From positions 186,001-250,000 of the forward strand of contig NZ_QPKJ02000005.1 of NCBI RefSeq assembly GCF_003344625.1: DNA of 64,000 bases, read 5' to 3'. The notes under the pieces were generated by a model, which saw nothing but the letters and a program-made list of their open reading frames with translations, had not been told where the DNA came from and did not search any database. Below, in pieces: positions 39,570 to 47,849 of this stretch. Position 1 is the stretch's first letter, and every line of letters starts with the position of its first letter. The position numbers were made by a program, and so were the translations under genes. The DNA is from Solirubrobacter deserti (GTDB lineage: Bacteria; Actinomycetota; Thermoleophilia; Solirubrobacterales; Solirubrobacteraceae).

Positions 39570-40580
39570 ATGGCCCGTTTGTCCCTGCTCATCGCCGCCT
39601 TCGTCCTGCTGCTTCCCGCCGTCGCGGAGGCCAAGACGGTCAAGATCTACGTGTTGCGCGGCGAGGCGCTGTCCTCGGTCAAGCGCCAGGCCGCGGACGG
39701 CCCCGAGGCGGCGCTGAAGGTGCTGCTGCAGGGCGTCACCGCCGCCGAGCGCAAGAAGGGCTACGGCTCGGCGATCCCGAGCGGCGTGACGCTCACCTCC
39801 GCCGAGGTCGAAGACAACAAGGTCGAGCTCGAGTTCTCCGGCACCTTCGCCGCCTCCGACGTCTCCTACCTCGCGCGCGTGGCGCAGGTCGTGTACACGG
39901 CCACGGGCGCCGACAGCGAGATCGAGGAGGTCGAGATCCGCGGGCGCACGTTCACGCGCGCGGACTTCGCGCCGCCGGAGGAGTACGAGGCGCCCAAGCC
40001 GCCGACCAAGAAGCCGGCCGCACCGAGCGACCCGCGCGCCGTGCAGGACAAGCTGGCGCAGCTGGGCTACCTACCCGAGGACGCGGTCACCGGCAAGTGG
40101 GACTACCGCTCCCAGCAGGCCGTGCTCGCCTTCCAGTCCTGGGAAGGGCTCGAGCGCGACGGGATCGTCGGAGAGATGACCCAGGACCGGCTGGACAGCG
40201 CGGGCCGGCCGCTGGCCCAGAACCGCACCGGCAGCGGCCGCAAGGTCGAGATCCACCGCGGCCAGGGCGTGATCCTGCTGATCGAGGCCGGACGCGTGGT
40301 GCGCGTCATCCACACCTCCACCGGCGTCGGCAACAACTCGACCGACCTGGGGACGCCGCCCGGCAACTTCAAGGTCACGCGCGAGGTCGAAGAGGCGTGG
40401 TCGGTGCCGTTCAAGATGTTCATGGACCACGCCGTGTACTGGGGCGTAGGCCTGGCCATCTACGGCGCCGCCGACGTGCCCGCCGGCCCCGCCTCGCACG
40501 GCGGCGCGCGGATCCCGATGCCCGAGGTCGAAGTGGTCTTCGAGTTCGTGGAAGTCGGGACGCCGGTCCGCGTCATATAG
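39570..40580 (+). CDS. GerMN / peptidoglycan-binding / YkuD-like protein lacking the catalytic Cys
   Basis: 336 aa, secreted: signal peptide ARLSLLIAAFVLLLPAVAEA. Order of domains: GerMN (~25-140; LKVLLQGVTAAERKKGYGSA, EVEIRGRTF), Pro/Lys linker, a PG_binding_1 domain (~155-210; DKLAQLGYLPEDAVTGKWDY), and a YkuD-like domain (~220-336; GTPPGNFKVTREVEEAW and ASHGGARIPMPE). Active L,D-transpeptidases have SHGC in the last motif; here it is SHGG, so crosslinking activity is doubtful. The ATG at 39570 is preferred over the GTG at 39561 because a TAGCCT -10 box sits at 39554-39559. It probably binds the cell wall. Confidence 0.85.
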   Translation: MARLSLLIAAFVLLLPAVAEAKTVKIYVLRGEALSSVKRQAADGPEAALKVLLQGVTAAERKKGYGSAIPSGVTLTSAEVEDNKVELEFSGTFAASDVSYLARVAQVVYTATGADSEIEEVEIRGRTFTRADFAPPEEYEAPKPPTKKPAAPSDPRAVQDKLAQLGYLPEDAVTGKWDYRSQQAVLAFQSWEGLERDGIVGEMTQDRLDSAGRPLAQNRTGSGRKVEIHRGQGVILLIEAGRVVRVIHTSTGVGNNSTDLGTPPGNFKVTREVEEAWSVPFKMFMDHAVYWGVGLAIYGAADVPAGPASHGGARIPMPEVEVVFEFVEVGTPVRVI

Positions 40581-40583
40581 CGT
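40578..40583 (+). promoter_or_regulatory. -10 box (TAGCGT) for the receiver-flavoprotein operon
   Basis: TAGCGT overlaps the TAG stop of the preceding gene and ends 7 nt before the ATG at 40591, again leaderless spacing. Confidence 0.45.
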
Positions 40584-40590
40584 TTCTGCC

Positions 40591-42246
40591 ATGGAGGCAT
40601 CCGAACCGCGCCGTCGCCGCGCTGCGATCGTCTGCGTCGACGACGAGCCCGCCGTGCTCGCGGCGGTCGCTCGTGATCTGCGGCGCCAGTTCGGCGAGCG
40701 CTACCGGATCGTGCGCGCCACCAGCGGGCCCGAGGCGCTGGACGCGCTGAAGGAGCTCGTCGCGCGCGGCGAGCAGGTGGCGCTGCTGGTGGCCGATCAG
40801 CGCATGCCGGGGATGGCGGGCACCGAGTACCTGGTTGAGGCGCGCAAGCTCGTGCCCGACGCCAAGCGCGTGCTGCTGACGGCGTACGCGGACACCGAGG
40901 CGGCGATCCAGGCCATCAACGAGGTCGACCTCGACTACTACCTGCTCAAGCCGTGGGACCCGCCGGAGGAGCAGCTGTACCCGGTGGTGGAGGACCTGCT
41001 GACCACGTGGGAGGCGGGCGCGGCGCTCGAGTCGGGCGGCGTGCGCGTCGTCGGGCACCGCTTCAGCCGCGACTCGCACGACCTGCGCGACTTCCTGGCC
41101 CGCAACCGCGTCCCGATGCGCTGGCTGGACGTCGAGCGCGACGCCGAGGCGCGCGAGCTGCTGCAGGTCGCCGACGTCTCCGACGGCCGGCTGCCGGTCG
41201 CGCTGCTCGAGGACGGGACCGTGCTCGAGCGCCCGACGGTGCTGGAGCTGGCCGAGCGGCTCGGCGTGTCGGCCGCGCCCGCGGAGGACCACTACGACCT
41301 GGCGATCGTCGGCGGCGGGCCGGCGGGCCTGGCGGCGGCCGTGTACGGCGCGTCCGAGGGCCTGAAGACCGTGATGGTCGAGCGCGAGGCGCCCGGCGGC
41401 CAGGCCGGCACGTCCTCCCGGATCGAGAACTACCTCGGCTTCCCGGCCGGCCTGTCCGGCTCCGACCTCGCCCGTCGCGCGACCGACCAGGCGCGCCGGC
41501 TCGGCGCCGAGCTGCTGGCGGTGCAGGACGCGGTCGCGTTGCGCGTCGAGGGCGCGGGGCGGATCGTCGAGCTGTCCGGCGGCGGCGTGCTCTCCGCCAA
41601 CTGCGTGCTCGTGGCCTCCGGCGTCTCCTATCGCCGGCTCGACGCGCCCGGTTTCGACACCTTCACCGGCAAGGGCATCTACTACGGCGCGGCGCTCACC
41701 GAGGCGCGCTCGTGCGCCCAGCAGCACGTGGTGATCATCGGTGGCGCGAACTCCGCCGGCCAGGCCGCCGTGCACTTCAGCAACTACGCGAGCAGGGTGA
41801 CGATGCTGGTCCGCGGTGACTCGCTCGTCCGCTCCATGTCGCACTACCTGATCGAGCAGATCGCGGCGATCGAGAACATCGACGTGCGCGTGAACGCGCA
41901 GGTGGTGGCGGCCGAGGGCAACGACCACCTGCACTCGATCCGCATCCGCGACGAGGACGGCGAGCGCGACGAGACGGTGGACGCGATGTTCGTGTTCATC
42001 GGCGCCGCGCCCCGCACGGACTGGCTGGAGGGCGTGGTCGGGCGCGACGAGCGCGGCTTCATCCTCGCCGGCGCGGACGCCCGGTCCGCGTTCCCGCTCA
42101 AACGCGACCCGTACACGCTGGAGACGACGGTGCCGGGCGTGTTCGTTGCGGGAGACGTGCGCGCGCGTTCGATCAAGCGCGTCGCGAGCGCGGTGGGCGA
42201 GGGCTCGATGGCCGTCTCACTGATCCACGAGTACCTGGCGGAATGA
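40591..42246 (+). CDS. Receiver domain fused to a thioredoxin-reductase-like flavoprotein
   Basis: 551 aa. Residues ~12-130 form a complete response-regulator receiver (acidic pair D17-D18, acceptor D69 in LLVADQRMPGM, Thr in RVLLTAYAD, Lys in YYLLKPWD). A small alpha/beta thioredoxin/glutaredoxin-like region without a CxxC follows (~150-215). Residues ~228-551 are a TrxR-like FAD/NAD(P)H domain (DLAIVGGGPAGLAAAVYGAS, VVIIGGANSAGQAAVHF, VPGVFVAGDVR). The CATC redox pair of true TrxR is absent; the site reads IYYGAALTEARSC. It may be a phosphorylation-controlled NAD(P)H oxidoreductase or redox sensor. It overlaps the kinase gene by 4 nt. Confidence 0.9.
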   Translation: MEASEPRRRRAAIVCVDDEPAVLAAVARDLRRQFGERYRIVRATSGPEALDALKELVARGEQVALLVADQRMPGMAGTEYLVEARKLVPDAKRVLLTAYADTEAAIQAINEVDLDYYLLKPWDPPEEQLYPVVEDLLTTWEAGAALESGGVRVVGHRFSRDSHDLRDFLARNRVPMRWLDVERDAEARELLQVADVSDGRLPVALLEDGTVLERPTVLELAERLGVSAAPAEDHYDLAIVGGGPAGLAAAVYGASEGLKTVMVEREAPGGQAGTSSRIENYLGFPAGLSGSDLARRATDQARRLGAELLAVQDAVALRVEGAGRIVELSGGGVLSANCVLVASGVSYRRLDAPGFDTFTGKGIYYGAALTEARSCAQQHVVIIGGANSAGQAAVHFSNYASRVTMLVRGDSLVRSMSHYLIEQIAAIENIDVRVNAQVVAAEGNDHLHSIRIRDEDGERDETVDAMFVFIGAAPRTDWLEGVVGRDERGFILAGADARSAFPLKRDPYTLETTVPGVFVAGDVRARSIKRVASAVGEGSMAVSLIHEYLAE

Positions 42247-43658
42247 ACATGGAGCTGATCGACGAGCTGCGCCGCATGGACCTCTTCGACGGGCTGACCG
42301 ACGAGGAGCTGGCGGAGTGGGCCGCGATCACCCCGCCGATCCGCGAGGCCGAAGAGGGCGAGGTGCTGCTCGAGCAGGGCGTCGACTCGCCCGGCCCGCT
42401 GCTGCTGTTCGGCGGGACCACGCGCGGCTTCATCCGCACCGCCGGCGGTGTCGACCCGGGCACGGTCAATCAGGCGCCGACCTGGATCGGCGCGATCGCC
42501 GCCATCACCGAGAGCCAACTGCCGCTGACCGTCGAGGCGGGCGTCGACTGCCGCGTCTCGATCATCCCGCGCGAGGCGTTCATCCAGCTGGCGCTCAAGC
42601 ACCGCTCGGTCCACCGCCATGTGATGCAGGTGATCGGGCCGGTCATGCGCAGCATCAACGCACGCGAGTCCAGCCGCGAACGGCTCACCTCGCTGGGCAC
42701 GATGGCCGCCGGGCTCGCGCACGAGCTCAACAACCCGGCCGCCGCGGCACGGCGCGCCGCGAGCGACCTCGTGCAGGCGATGCACGTCATCAACTACGCG
42801 CTGCGGGCGTTCGTGGAGGCCGGCATCGAGCGCGTGGACGCGGAGAAGCTGCTCGAGCTGCAGAAGGAGGCGCTCGACCGGGCCGAGAAGCGCGAGGCGC
42901 AGGGCGCGCTCGACGAGTCCGACGCGATCGACGCGATGGAGGACATCCTCGACGAGCTCGGCATCACCGACGGCTATCGCTTCTCGGAGCCGCTCGCGTC
43001 CGCCGGCCTCGACGAGGACTGGGTCCGGCGCGTGGTCGCCGTCACCGGCGAGGGGACGCACGCCTCTCTGAAGGCGCTGTGGTGGGTGGCGTCCACGCTG
43101 TCCGCGCAGGAGCTGGCCAACGAGCTCGTCGACTCCACCGACCGCATGTCCAAGCTGGTGAAGGCGATCAAGACCTACGCGTACATGGACCGCGGCGAGG
43201 TCGTCGTGGCCGACGTGCACGAGGGCCTCGACAGCACGCTGATCATGCTCAAGCACAAGCTCAAGCACACGAGCATCAAGGTCAAGCGCGAGTACGACGA
43301 GACGCTGCCCAAGCTCACGATGCGCGGCTCCGAGCTCAACCAGGTGTGGACGAACCTGCTCGACAACGCGATCGGCGCGCTGGGCGAGACGGGCACGATC
43401 ACCATCCGGACCCTGCCCGACAACGGTTGCGTGCGGGTCGACATCGCCGACAACGGGCCAGGCATCCCCGAGGACGTCCGCGCGCGCATCTTCGACCCGT
43501 TCTTCACCACCAAGGCGCCGGGGAGCGGGACGGGCATGGGTCTGGACACCGCGCGCCGGATCGTCGAGCAGCGCCACGGCGGCTCGCTTTCATTCGAGAG
43601 CAACGGCGAAGGCACGGTCTTCCACGTCTGGCTCCCGATCGACGGAAAGAAGAAATGA
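42243..43658 (+). CDS. Soluble histidine kinase with an N-terminal cyclic-nucleotide-binding-like domain
   Basis: 471 aa. Residues ~1-125 resemble a cNMP-binding/CRP-type sensor (LRRMDLFDGLTDEELAEWAA, EGEVLLEQG, PTWIGAIAAITES). HisKA with H160 follows (LGTMAAGLAHELNNPAAAAR), a ~150-residue helical insert, then HATPase_c with N box NQVWTNLLDNAIGALGETG, G1 VDIADNGPGIPEDV, F box IFDPFFTTKAPGSG and G2 GTGMGLDTARRIVEQ. There are no membrane segments, so it senses an intracellular signal. Overlaps of 4 nt join it to the receiver-flavoprotein gene before it and the zinc-finger gene after it. It is the obvious phosphodonor for the receiver. Confidence 0.9.
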   Translation: MNMELIDELRRMDLFDGLTDEELAEWAAITPPIREAEEGEVLLEQGVDSPGPLLLFGGTTRGFIRTAGGVDPGTVNQAPTWIGAIAAITESQLPLTVEAGVDCRVSIIPREAFIQLALKHRSVHRHVMQVIGPVMRSINARESSRERLTSLGTMAAGLAHELNNPAAAARRAASDLVQAMHVINYALRAFVEAGIERVDAEKLLELQKEALDRAEKREAQGALDESDAIDAMEDILDELGITDGYRFSEPLASAGLDEDWVRRVVAVTGEGTHASLKALWWVASTLSAQELANELVDSTDRMSKLVKAIKTYAYMDRGEVVVADVHEGLDSTLIMLKHKLKHTSIKVKREYDETLPKLTMRGSELNQVWTNLLDNAIGALGETGTITIRTLPDNGCVRVDIADNGPGIPEDVRARIFDPFFTTKAPGSGTGMGLDTARRIVEQRHGGSLSFESNGEGTVFHVWLPIDGKKK

Positions 43659-43975
43659 CGAAACGCTGCTCCCACACCGATCAGATCGAGCTCACCGAGC
43701 TGCCGGCCGAGTCCGCGGGCTGCGAGGACTGCCTCGCCGCGGGAGGCGTCTGGCTGCACCTGCGCATCTGCCTCAGCTGCGGGCACGTCGGCTGCTGCGA
43801 CGACTCGCCCAACAAGCACGCGAGCGCGCACGCGCGCGCGACCGAGCACCCAATCATCCGCTCGCTGGAGCCGGGTGAGGAGTGGTGCTGGTGCTTCGAG
43901 GACGAGGTCGGGATGCTGATCCCGCAGATCAAGGGGCGGACGCAGATCCCGCCCTCGCCGATGCTGTCGCGCTAA
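43655..43975 (+). CDS. UBP-type zinc-finger protein
   Basis: 106 aa from an ATG overlapping the kinase stop. It is essentially one ZnF-UBP domain: Cys/His ligands in KRCSHTDQI, AGCEDCLAAGG, RICLSCGHVGCCDDSPNKHA and ATEHPIIRSLEPGEEWCWCF. In eukaryotes this fold binds the ubiquitin C-terminal Gly-Gly; bacteria lack ubiquitin in most lineages, so the ligand here is unknown. It may bind a C-terminal peptide or act as a metal-dependent partner of the kinase or flavoprotein. The 3' end overlaps the convergent amidase gene by 47 bp. Confidence 0.9.
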   Translation: MTKRCSHTDQIELTELPAESAGCEDCLAAGGVWLHLRICLSCGHVGCCDDSPNKHASAHARATEHPIIRSLEPGEEWCWCFEDEVGMLIPQIKGRTQIPPSPMLSR

Positions 43976-45218
43976 AGAGCGTTTCGGCGAACGCGAGCAC
44001 GCGGCCCTCGCTGCGCGGCGGTCCCGTGATCTGGACGGCCACGGGTAGGCCGTCGTCGTCGAAGCCGACGGGCACCGCGCACGCCGGCAGGCCTGCGAGG
44101 TCCTGCGGGACGGTGTAGGGCAGCACGCCGTCGCGGAAGCCCTGCGGGTCGGGCTCGTCGCGACGCTCCGGCGGAACGGCCGAGACCGGCGTGAGCAGCA
44201 GGTCGGCGGCGACGAAGATGCGCTGGAACGCGGCCCGGATGCGCTCGCGCTCGGCGATCGCCTCCGCGTACTCGGCCAGCGTGACCTTCAGCGCGTTGTC
44301 GATGCGTGCGGCGACGTCCTGCCCGTAGTCGGCGCGGCGCTTGGGGAACAGCTGCGCGTGGGTTTGCGCCGCCTCGCCGTTCTGGATCGCGGCGTAGGTG
44401 GGATACAGGCGGCCGGCGTGCTCGAACGGCACCTCGAACGTGCCGAAGGAGGAGACGGCGTGGTCGAAGGCGCGCTGGATCCCCGGCTCGAGCGGACGCA
44501 CGTGCAGGTCGGGGCAGACCGCGATGCGCTCGGCCGGCTTCGCCGGCGCGCGGCCCGCCAGGGCCTCGAAGAAGAGCTTGACGTCGGCGGGGGTGCGCGC
44601 CATCGGCCCGGCGTGGTCGAGCGAGCGCGCGAGCGGATACACGCCGTCGGTGGACAGCAGGCCGTACGTGGGCTTGAGCCCGGACACGCCGCAGAAGGCG
44701 GCCGGGATGCGGATCGAGCCGCCCGTGTCGGTCCCCAGCGCGAGCGCCGCCTGACCGAGCGCAAGCGCCACGCCCGAGCCGCCGCTGCTTCCGCCCGCGA
44801 CGCGCGCGGGGTCGTGCGGGTTCCGGCACGGCGCAAAGTGCGGGTTCACGCTCGTGATGCCCCACGCGAACTCGTGCGTGAGCGTCTTGCCGACGACGAT
44901 CGCGCCGGCGTCGCGGGCGCGGTGCACGAGCGCGGCGTCGGCGCTCGGGACGTGCTCGGCGAAGAGCTTCGACCCGTAGGTCGTGCGCACGCCTTCGGTG
45001 TCGAACAGGTCCTTGACCGCGAGCGTAAGCCCTTCCAGCGGACGCTGCGTGCCGTCGCGGTACGCGGCCTCGGCGGCCTTGGCCTCCTCGCGCGCGCGCT
45101 CGAGCGTGAGCGTGATGAACGCGCCGTACTCGGGCAGCGGGTCGAACGCGTCGATGACCTCGACCGGGGAGATCTCACGCGCGGCGAACGCGGCGCGCAG
45201 CGATGCGGCACTCAGCAC
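43929..45218 (-). CDS. Amidase signature family enzyme
   Basis: 429 aa from a GTG at 45218, 7 nt inside the end of the upstream hydrolase gene. The Ser-cisSer-Lys triad is visible: Lys in LTLAVKDLFDTEG, Ser in VAGGSSGGSGVALAL and Ser in GTDTGGSIRIPAAF. It resembles GatA-like amidases, but no gatB/gatC neighbours are present and it is short for GatA, so it is more likely a catabolic amidase acting on small amides. It is cotranscribed with the epoxide-hydrolase-like enzyme. Confidence 0.9.
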   Translation of the reverse strand: MLSAASLRAAFAAREISPVEVIDAFDPLPEYGAFITLTLERAREEAKAAEAAYRDGTQRPLEGLTLAVKDLFDTEGVRTTYGSKLFAEHVPSADAALVHRARDAGAIVVGKTLTHEFAWGITSVNPHFAPCRNPHDPARVAGGSSGGSGVALALGQAALALGTDTGGSIRIPAAFCGVSGLKPTYGLLSTDGVYPLARSLDHAGPMARTPADVKLFFEALAGRAPAKPAERIAVCPDLHVRPLEPGIQRAFDHAVSSFGTFEVPFEHAGRLYPTYAAIQNGEAAQTHAQLFPKRRADYGQDVAARIDNALKVTLAEYAEAIAERERIRAAFQRIFVAADLLLTPVSAVPPERRDEPDPQGFRDGVLPYTVPQDLAGLPACAVPVGFDDDGLPVAVQITGPPRSEGRVLAFAETLFSATASARAGSASAP

Positions 45219-46000
45219 AGATGGCTTCTTAGCAACGCCGTCACCCGGTCCGGGGCGTCGAGTTGCATCCAGTGGCCGGCGCCGTCGATCCGCTCGTAGC
45301 GGAAGTCGGGCACGAAGTCCGCCGAGCCGGTCATCTGGTCCTCGAGCAGGTAGGCGTCGCCGCTGCTCCACACGCCGAGCGTGGGCGCATTGACCGTGAA
45401 GCGCGGCGGGTTGAGCTCGTTGCGGGGACGGTGGTTGCAGCGGTACCAGTTGAGCGCCGCGGTGAGCGCGCCCGGGCGCTCGAGGTCGGCGAGCACGCGG
45501 TCCGGCTCCGGATGCGTGCCCGCCCACTCGCGCAGCAGCTTCCAGTCGTCGCGGCGCACGATCTCCTCGGCTTCGGCGTGCAGGAAGAAGTCGCGGTACC
45601 AGCCCTTCTCGCGCTGGGCGAGCGTGGGCGGGACGCCGGGGTGGCCGACCGACAGCACCGCGAACCGGTCCAGGCGCTCGGCGGCCGAGAACGCGAACGC
45701 CCAGGCGACGCCCGCGCCCCAGTCGTGGCCGACCACGTGCGCCTTTGCGAAGCCGAGCTGATCCAGCAGAGACACCATGTCCCCGACGCTCTTGCCGACG
45801 CGCACGTCGTCCGGCTTGTCGGAGTCGCCGAAGCCGCGCAGGTCGGGCGCGATCACGGTGAAGTCAGATTTCAGATCCTCGATCTGATGGCGCCAGAGAT
45901 CGGCGCGGTCCGGGAACCCGTGCAGCAGCAGCAGCGGCGGTCCCGAGCCCTCCACCCGAACGGCGAGTTCGACACCATCCGCACTTTCCATCCGCCGCAT
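45212..46000 (-). CDS. Alpha/beta hydrolase of the epoxide hydrolase / haloalkane dehalogenase type
   Basis: 262 aa. The start is the ATG at 46000 (MRRMESADG), supported by TAGCCT 8 nt upstream on the same strand (complement of 46009-46014); ATG 45991 is the alternative. LLLLHGFPDRADLWRHQI is the oxyanion-hole region, VVGHDWGAGVAWAFA carries the nucleophile Asp, and GAGHWMQLDAPDRV the catalytic His. Asp as nucleophile marks hydrolases of epoxides, haloalkanes or fluoroacetate. It is divergent from korA with a 19-bp gap. Confidence 0.88.
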   Translation of the reverse strand: MRRMESADGVELAVRVEGSGPPLLLLHGFPDRADLWRHQIEDLKSDFTVIAPDLRGFGDSDKPDDVRVGKSVGDMVSLLDQLGFAKAHVVGHDWGAGVAWAFAFSAAERLDRFAVLSVGHPGVPPTLAQREKGWYRDFFLHAEAEEIVRRDDWKLLREWAGTHPEPDRVLADLERPGALTAALNWYRCNHRPRNELNPPRFTVNAPTLGVWSSGDAYLLEDQMTGSADFVPDFRYERIDGAGHWMQLDAPDRVTALLRSHLC

Positions 46001-46019
46001 GATGCGAAAGGCTACAAGC

Positions 46020-47849
46020 GTGGAGACGAGCCACCGGAGTGAAACCCGTGAACGCGTCGTCGTCCGCATGGCGGGGGATTCCGGGGACGGGATGCAGCTC
46101 GCGGGCAGCCGCTTCACGGACGCGACCGCCGTGTTCGGCAACGACCTCGCCACGCTGCCCGACTTCCCGGCCGAGATCCGCGCGCCCGCCGGCACGGTCG
46201 CCGGCGTGTCGGCCTTCCAGATCCACTTCGCCTCGCGCGACATCCTCACCCCCGGGGACACGCCGGACGTGCTCGTGGCCATGAACCCGGCGGCGCTGAA
46301 GGCGAACCTGCCGCTGATGCAACGCGGCGCGACGATCCTCGTCAACGAGGACGCGTTCAGCGTGCGTGCGGTGCAGAAGGCGGGCTACGCGGAGAACCCG
46401 CTGGAAGACGGGACGCTGGCCGGCTTCACGGTCAAGCGGGTGCCGATGAGCTCGCTCACGACGCGCGCCGTCGAAGGCATCGAGGGCGCGACCAGCCGCG
46501 ACGCGCAGAAGGCCAAGAACCTGTTCGCGCTCGGCGTGCTGTCCTGGCTCTACGACCGGCCGGTGGACGTCACCGAGCGCTGGATCCGCGGCAAGTTCAA
46601 GGGCCCGGTGTGCGAGGCGAACCTGGCCGCGTTCCGCGCGGGCTGGAGCTTCGGCGAGACGTCCGAGCTGATCGACGTGCAGGTGAAGGTCGACCGCAAC
46701 GTCGACGTCGCGCCCGGCACCTACCGCAACGTCAACGGCACCGAGGCGACGGCGCTCGGGTTGATCGCGGCGTCGGTGAAGTCGGGGTTGCCGCTGGTGT
46801 TCGGGGCGTACCCCATCACGCCCGCGTCGGACCTGCTGCACGCGCTCGCGCGCCGGCACGACATGGGCGCGCGGACCATCCAGGCCGAGGACGAGATCGC
46901 GGCGGCGTCGATGGCGCTGGGCGCGGCGTTCGGCGGCGCGCTGGGCGTGACGTGCACGTCCGGGCCGGGCCTGGACTTGAAGACGGAGACGATCGGGCTC
47001 GCGGTGGCGCTGGAGCTGCCGATGGTCATCATCGACGTCCAGCGCGCCGGCCCGTCGACGGGCATGCCGACCAAGACCGAGCAGTCCGACCTGCTGCAGG
47101 CGCTGTACGGGCGCCACGGCGAGTCGCCGCTGCCGGTGGTCGCGGCGCAGTCGCCGGGGCAGTGCTTCGAGGCGGTCTTCGAGGCGGCGCAGCTGGCGAT
47201 CAAGTACCGCACGCCGGTGATCCTGCTCTCCGACCTCTTCGTCGCGAACTCGAGCGAGCCGTGGCGGATCCCGGACGCCGCTTCGCTGCCGCCGATCGAC
47301 CCGCGCCTTCGCACCACGACCACCGGGCCGTTCCTCCCGTACTCGCGCGACGACAACCTCGCGCGGCCGTGGGCGATCCCCGGCACGCCCGGCCTCCAGC
47401 ACCGGATCGGCGGGCTGGAGAAGGCCGACCGCACCGGCGCGATCTCCTACGACGGCCCGAACCACGCGCGCATGACGCAGCTGCGGGCCGAGAAGGTGGA
47501 CGGCATCCCGGTGCCCGACCTCGAGATCCACGGCGAGCCGGACGCGGACCTGCTCGTGCTCGGCTGGGGCTCGAGCTACGGGACGATCCGGGCGGGTGCG
47601 CGGCGCGTCCGGGAGGGCGGCGGGCGGGTCGCGACGGCGCACCTGCGCCACCTGCGGCCGATGCCCGCGAACACGGGCGCGCTGCTGCGCAAGTTCGAGC
47701 GCGTGCTCGTGCCGGAGATGAACAGCGGCCAGCTCGCGCACGAGCTGCGGGCGCGCTACCTGGTCGACGTGATCTCCTACAGCAAGGTCCAGGGGCAGCC
47801 GTTGCTGCCGTCGGAGATGGAGCAGCAGATATGGCGGCACCTGAGCTGA
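46020..47849 (+). CDS. korA: 2-oxoacid:ferredoxin oxidoreductase, fused gamma-alpha subunit
   Basis: 609 aa from a GTG at 46020. The N-terminal gamma domain (~12-200; RMAGDSGDGMQLAGSRFTDA, DVLVAMNPAALKANLPLMQR) is fused to the alpha domain (YPITPASDLLHALARRHDMG, CTSGPGLDLKTETIGLAVAL, DVQRAGPSTGMPTKTEQSDL). With KorB it oxidises 2-oxoglutarate, or a related 2-oxoacid, to the acyl-CoA and reduces ferredoxin. This layout is the two-subunit KorAB type common in actinobacteria. No iron-sulfur motif is in this subunit. It overlaps korB by 19 nt. Confidence 0.92.
   Translation: METSHRSETRERVVVRMAGDSGDGMQLAGSRFTDATAVFGNDLATLPDFPAEIRAPAGTVAGVSAFQIHFASRDILTPGDTPDVLVAMNPAALKANLPLMQRGATILVNEDAFSVRAVQKAGYAENPLEDGTLAGFTVKRVPMSSLTTRAVEGIEGATSRDAQKAKNLFALGVLSWLYDRPVDVTERWIRGKFKGPVCEANLAAFRAGWSFGETSELIDVQVKVDRNVDVAPGTYRNVNGTEATALGLIAASVKSGLPLVFGAYPITPASDLLHALARRHDMGARTIQAEDEIAAASMALGAAFGGALGVTCTSGPGLDLKTETIGLAVALELPMVIIDVQRAGPSTGMPTKTEQSDLLQALYGRHGESPLPVVAAQSPGQCFEAVFEAAQLAIKYRTPVILLSDLFVANSSEPWRIPDAASLPPIDPRLRTTTTGPFLPYSRDDNLARPWAIPGTPGLQHRIGGLEKADRTGAISYDGPNHARMTQLRAEKVDGIPVPDLEIHGEPDADLLVLGWGSSYGTIRAGARRVREGGGRVATAHLRHLRPMPANTGALLRKFERVLVPEMNSGQLAHELRARYLVDVISYSKVQGQPLLPSEMEQQIWRHLS

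Noticed and set aside
43929..45218. GatA subunit of the aminoacyl-tRNA amidotransferase
   Set aside because: No gatB or gatC nearby and the protein is shorter than GatA; a stand-alone amidase fits better.
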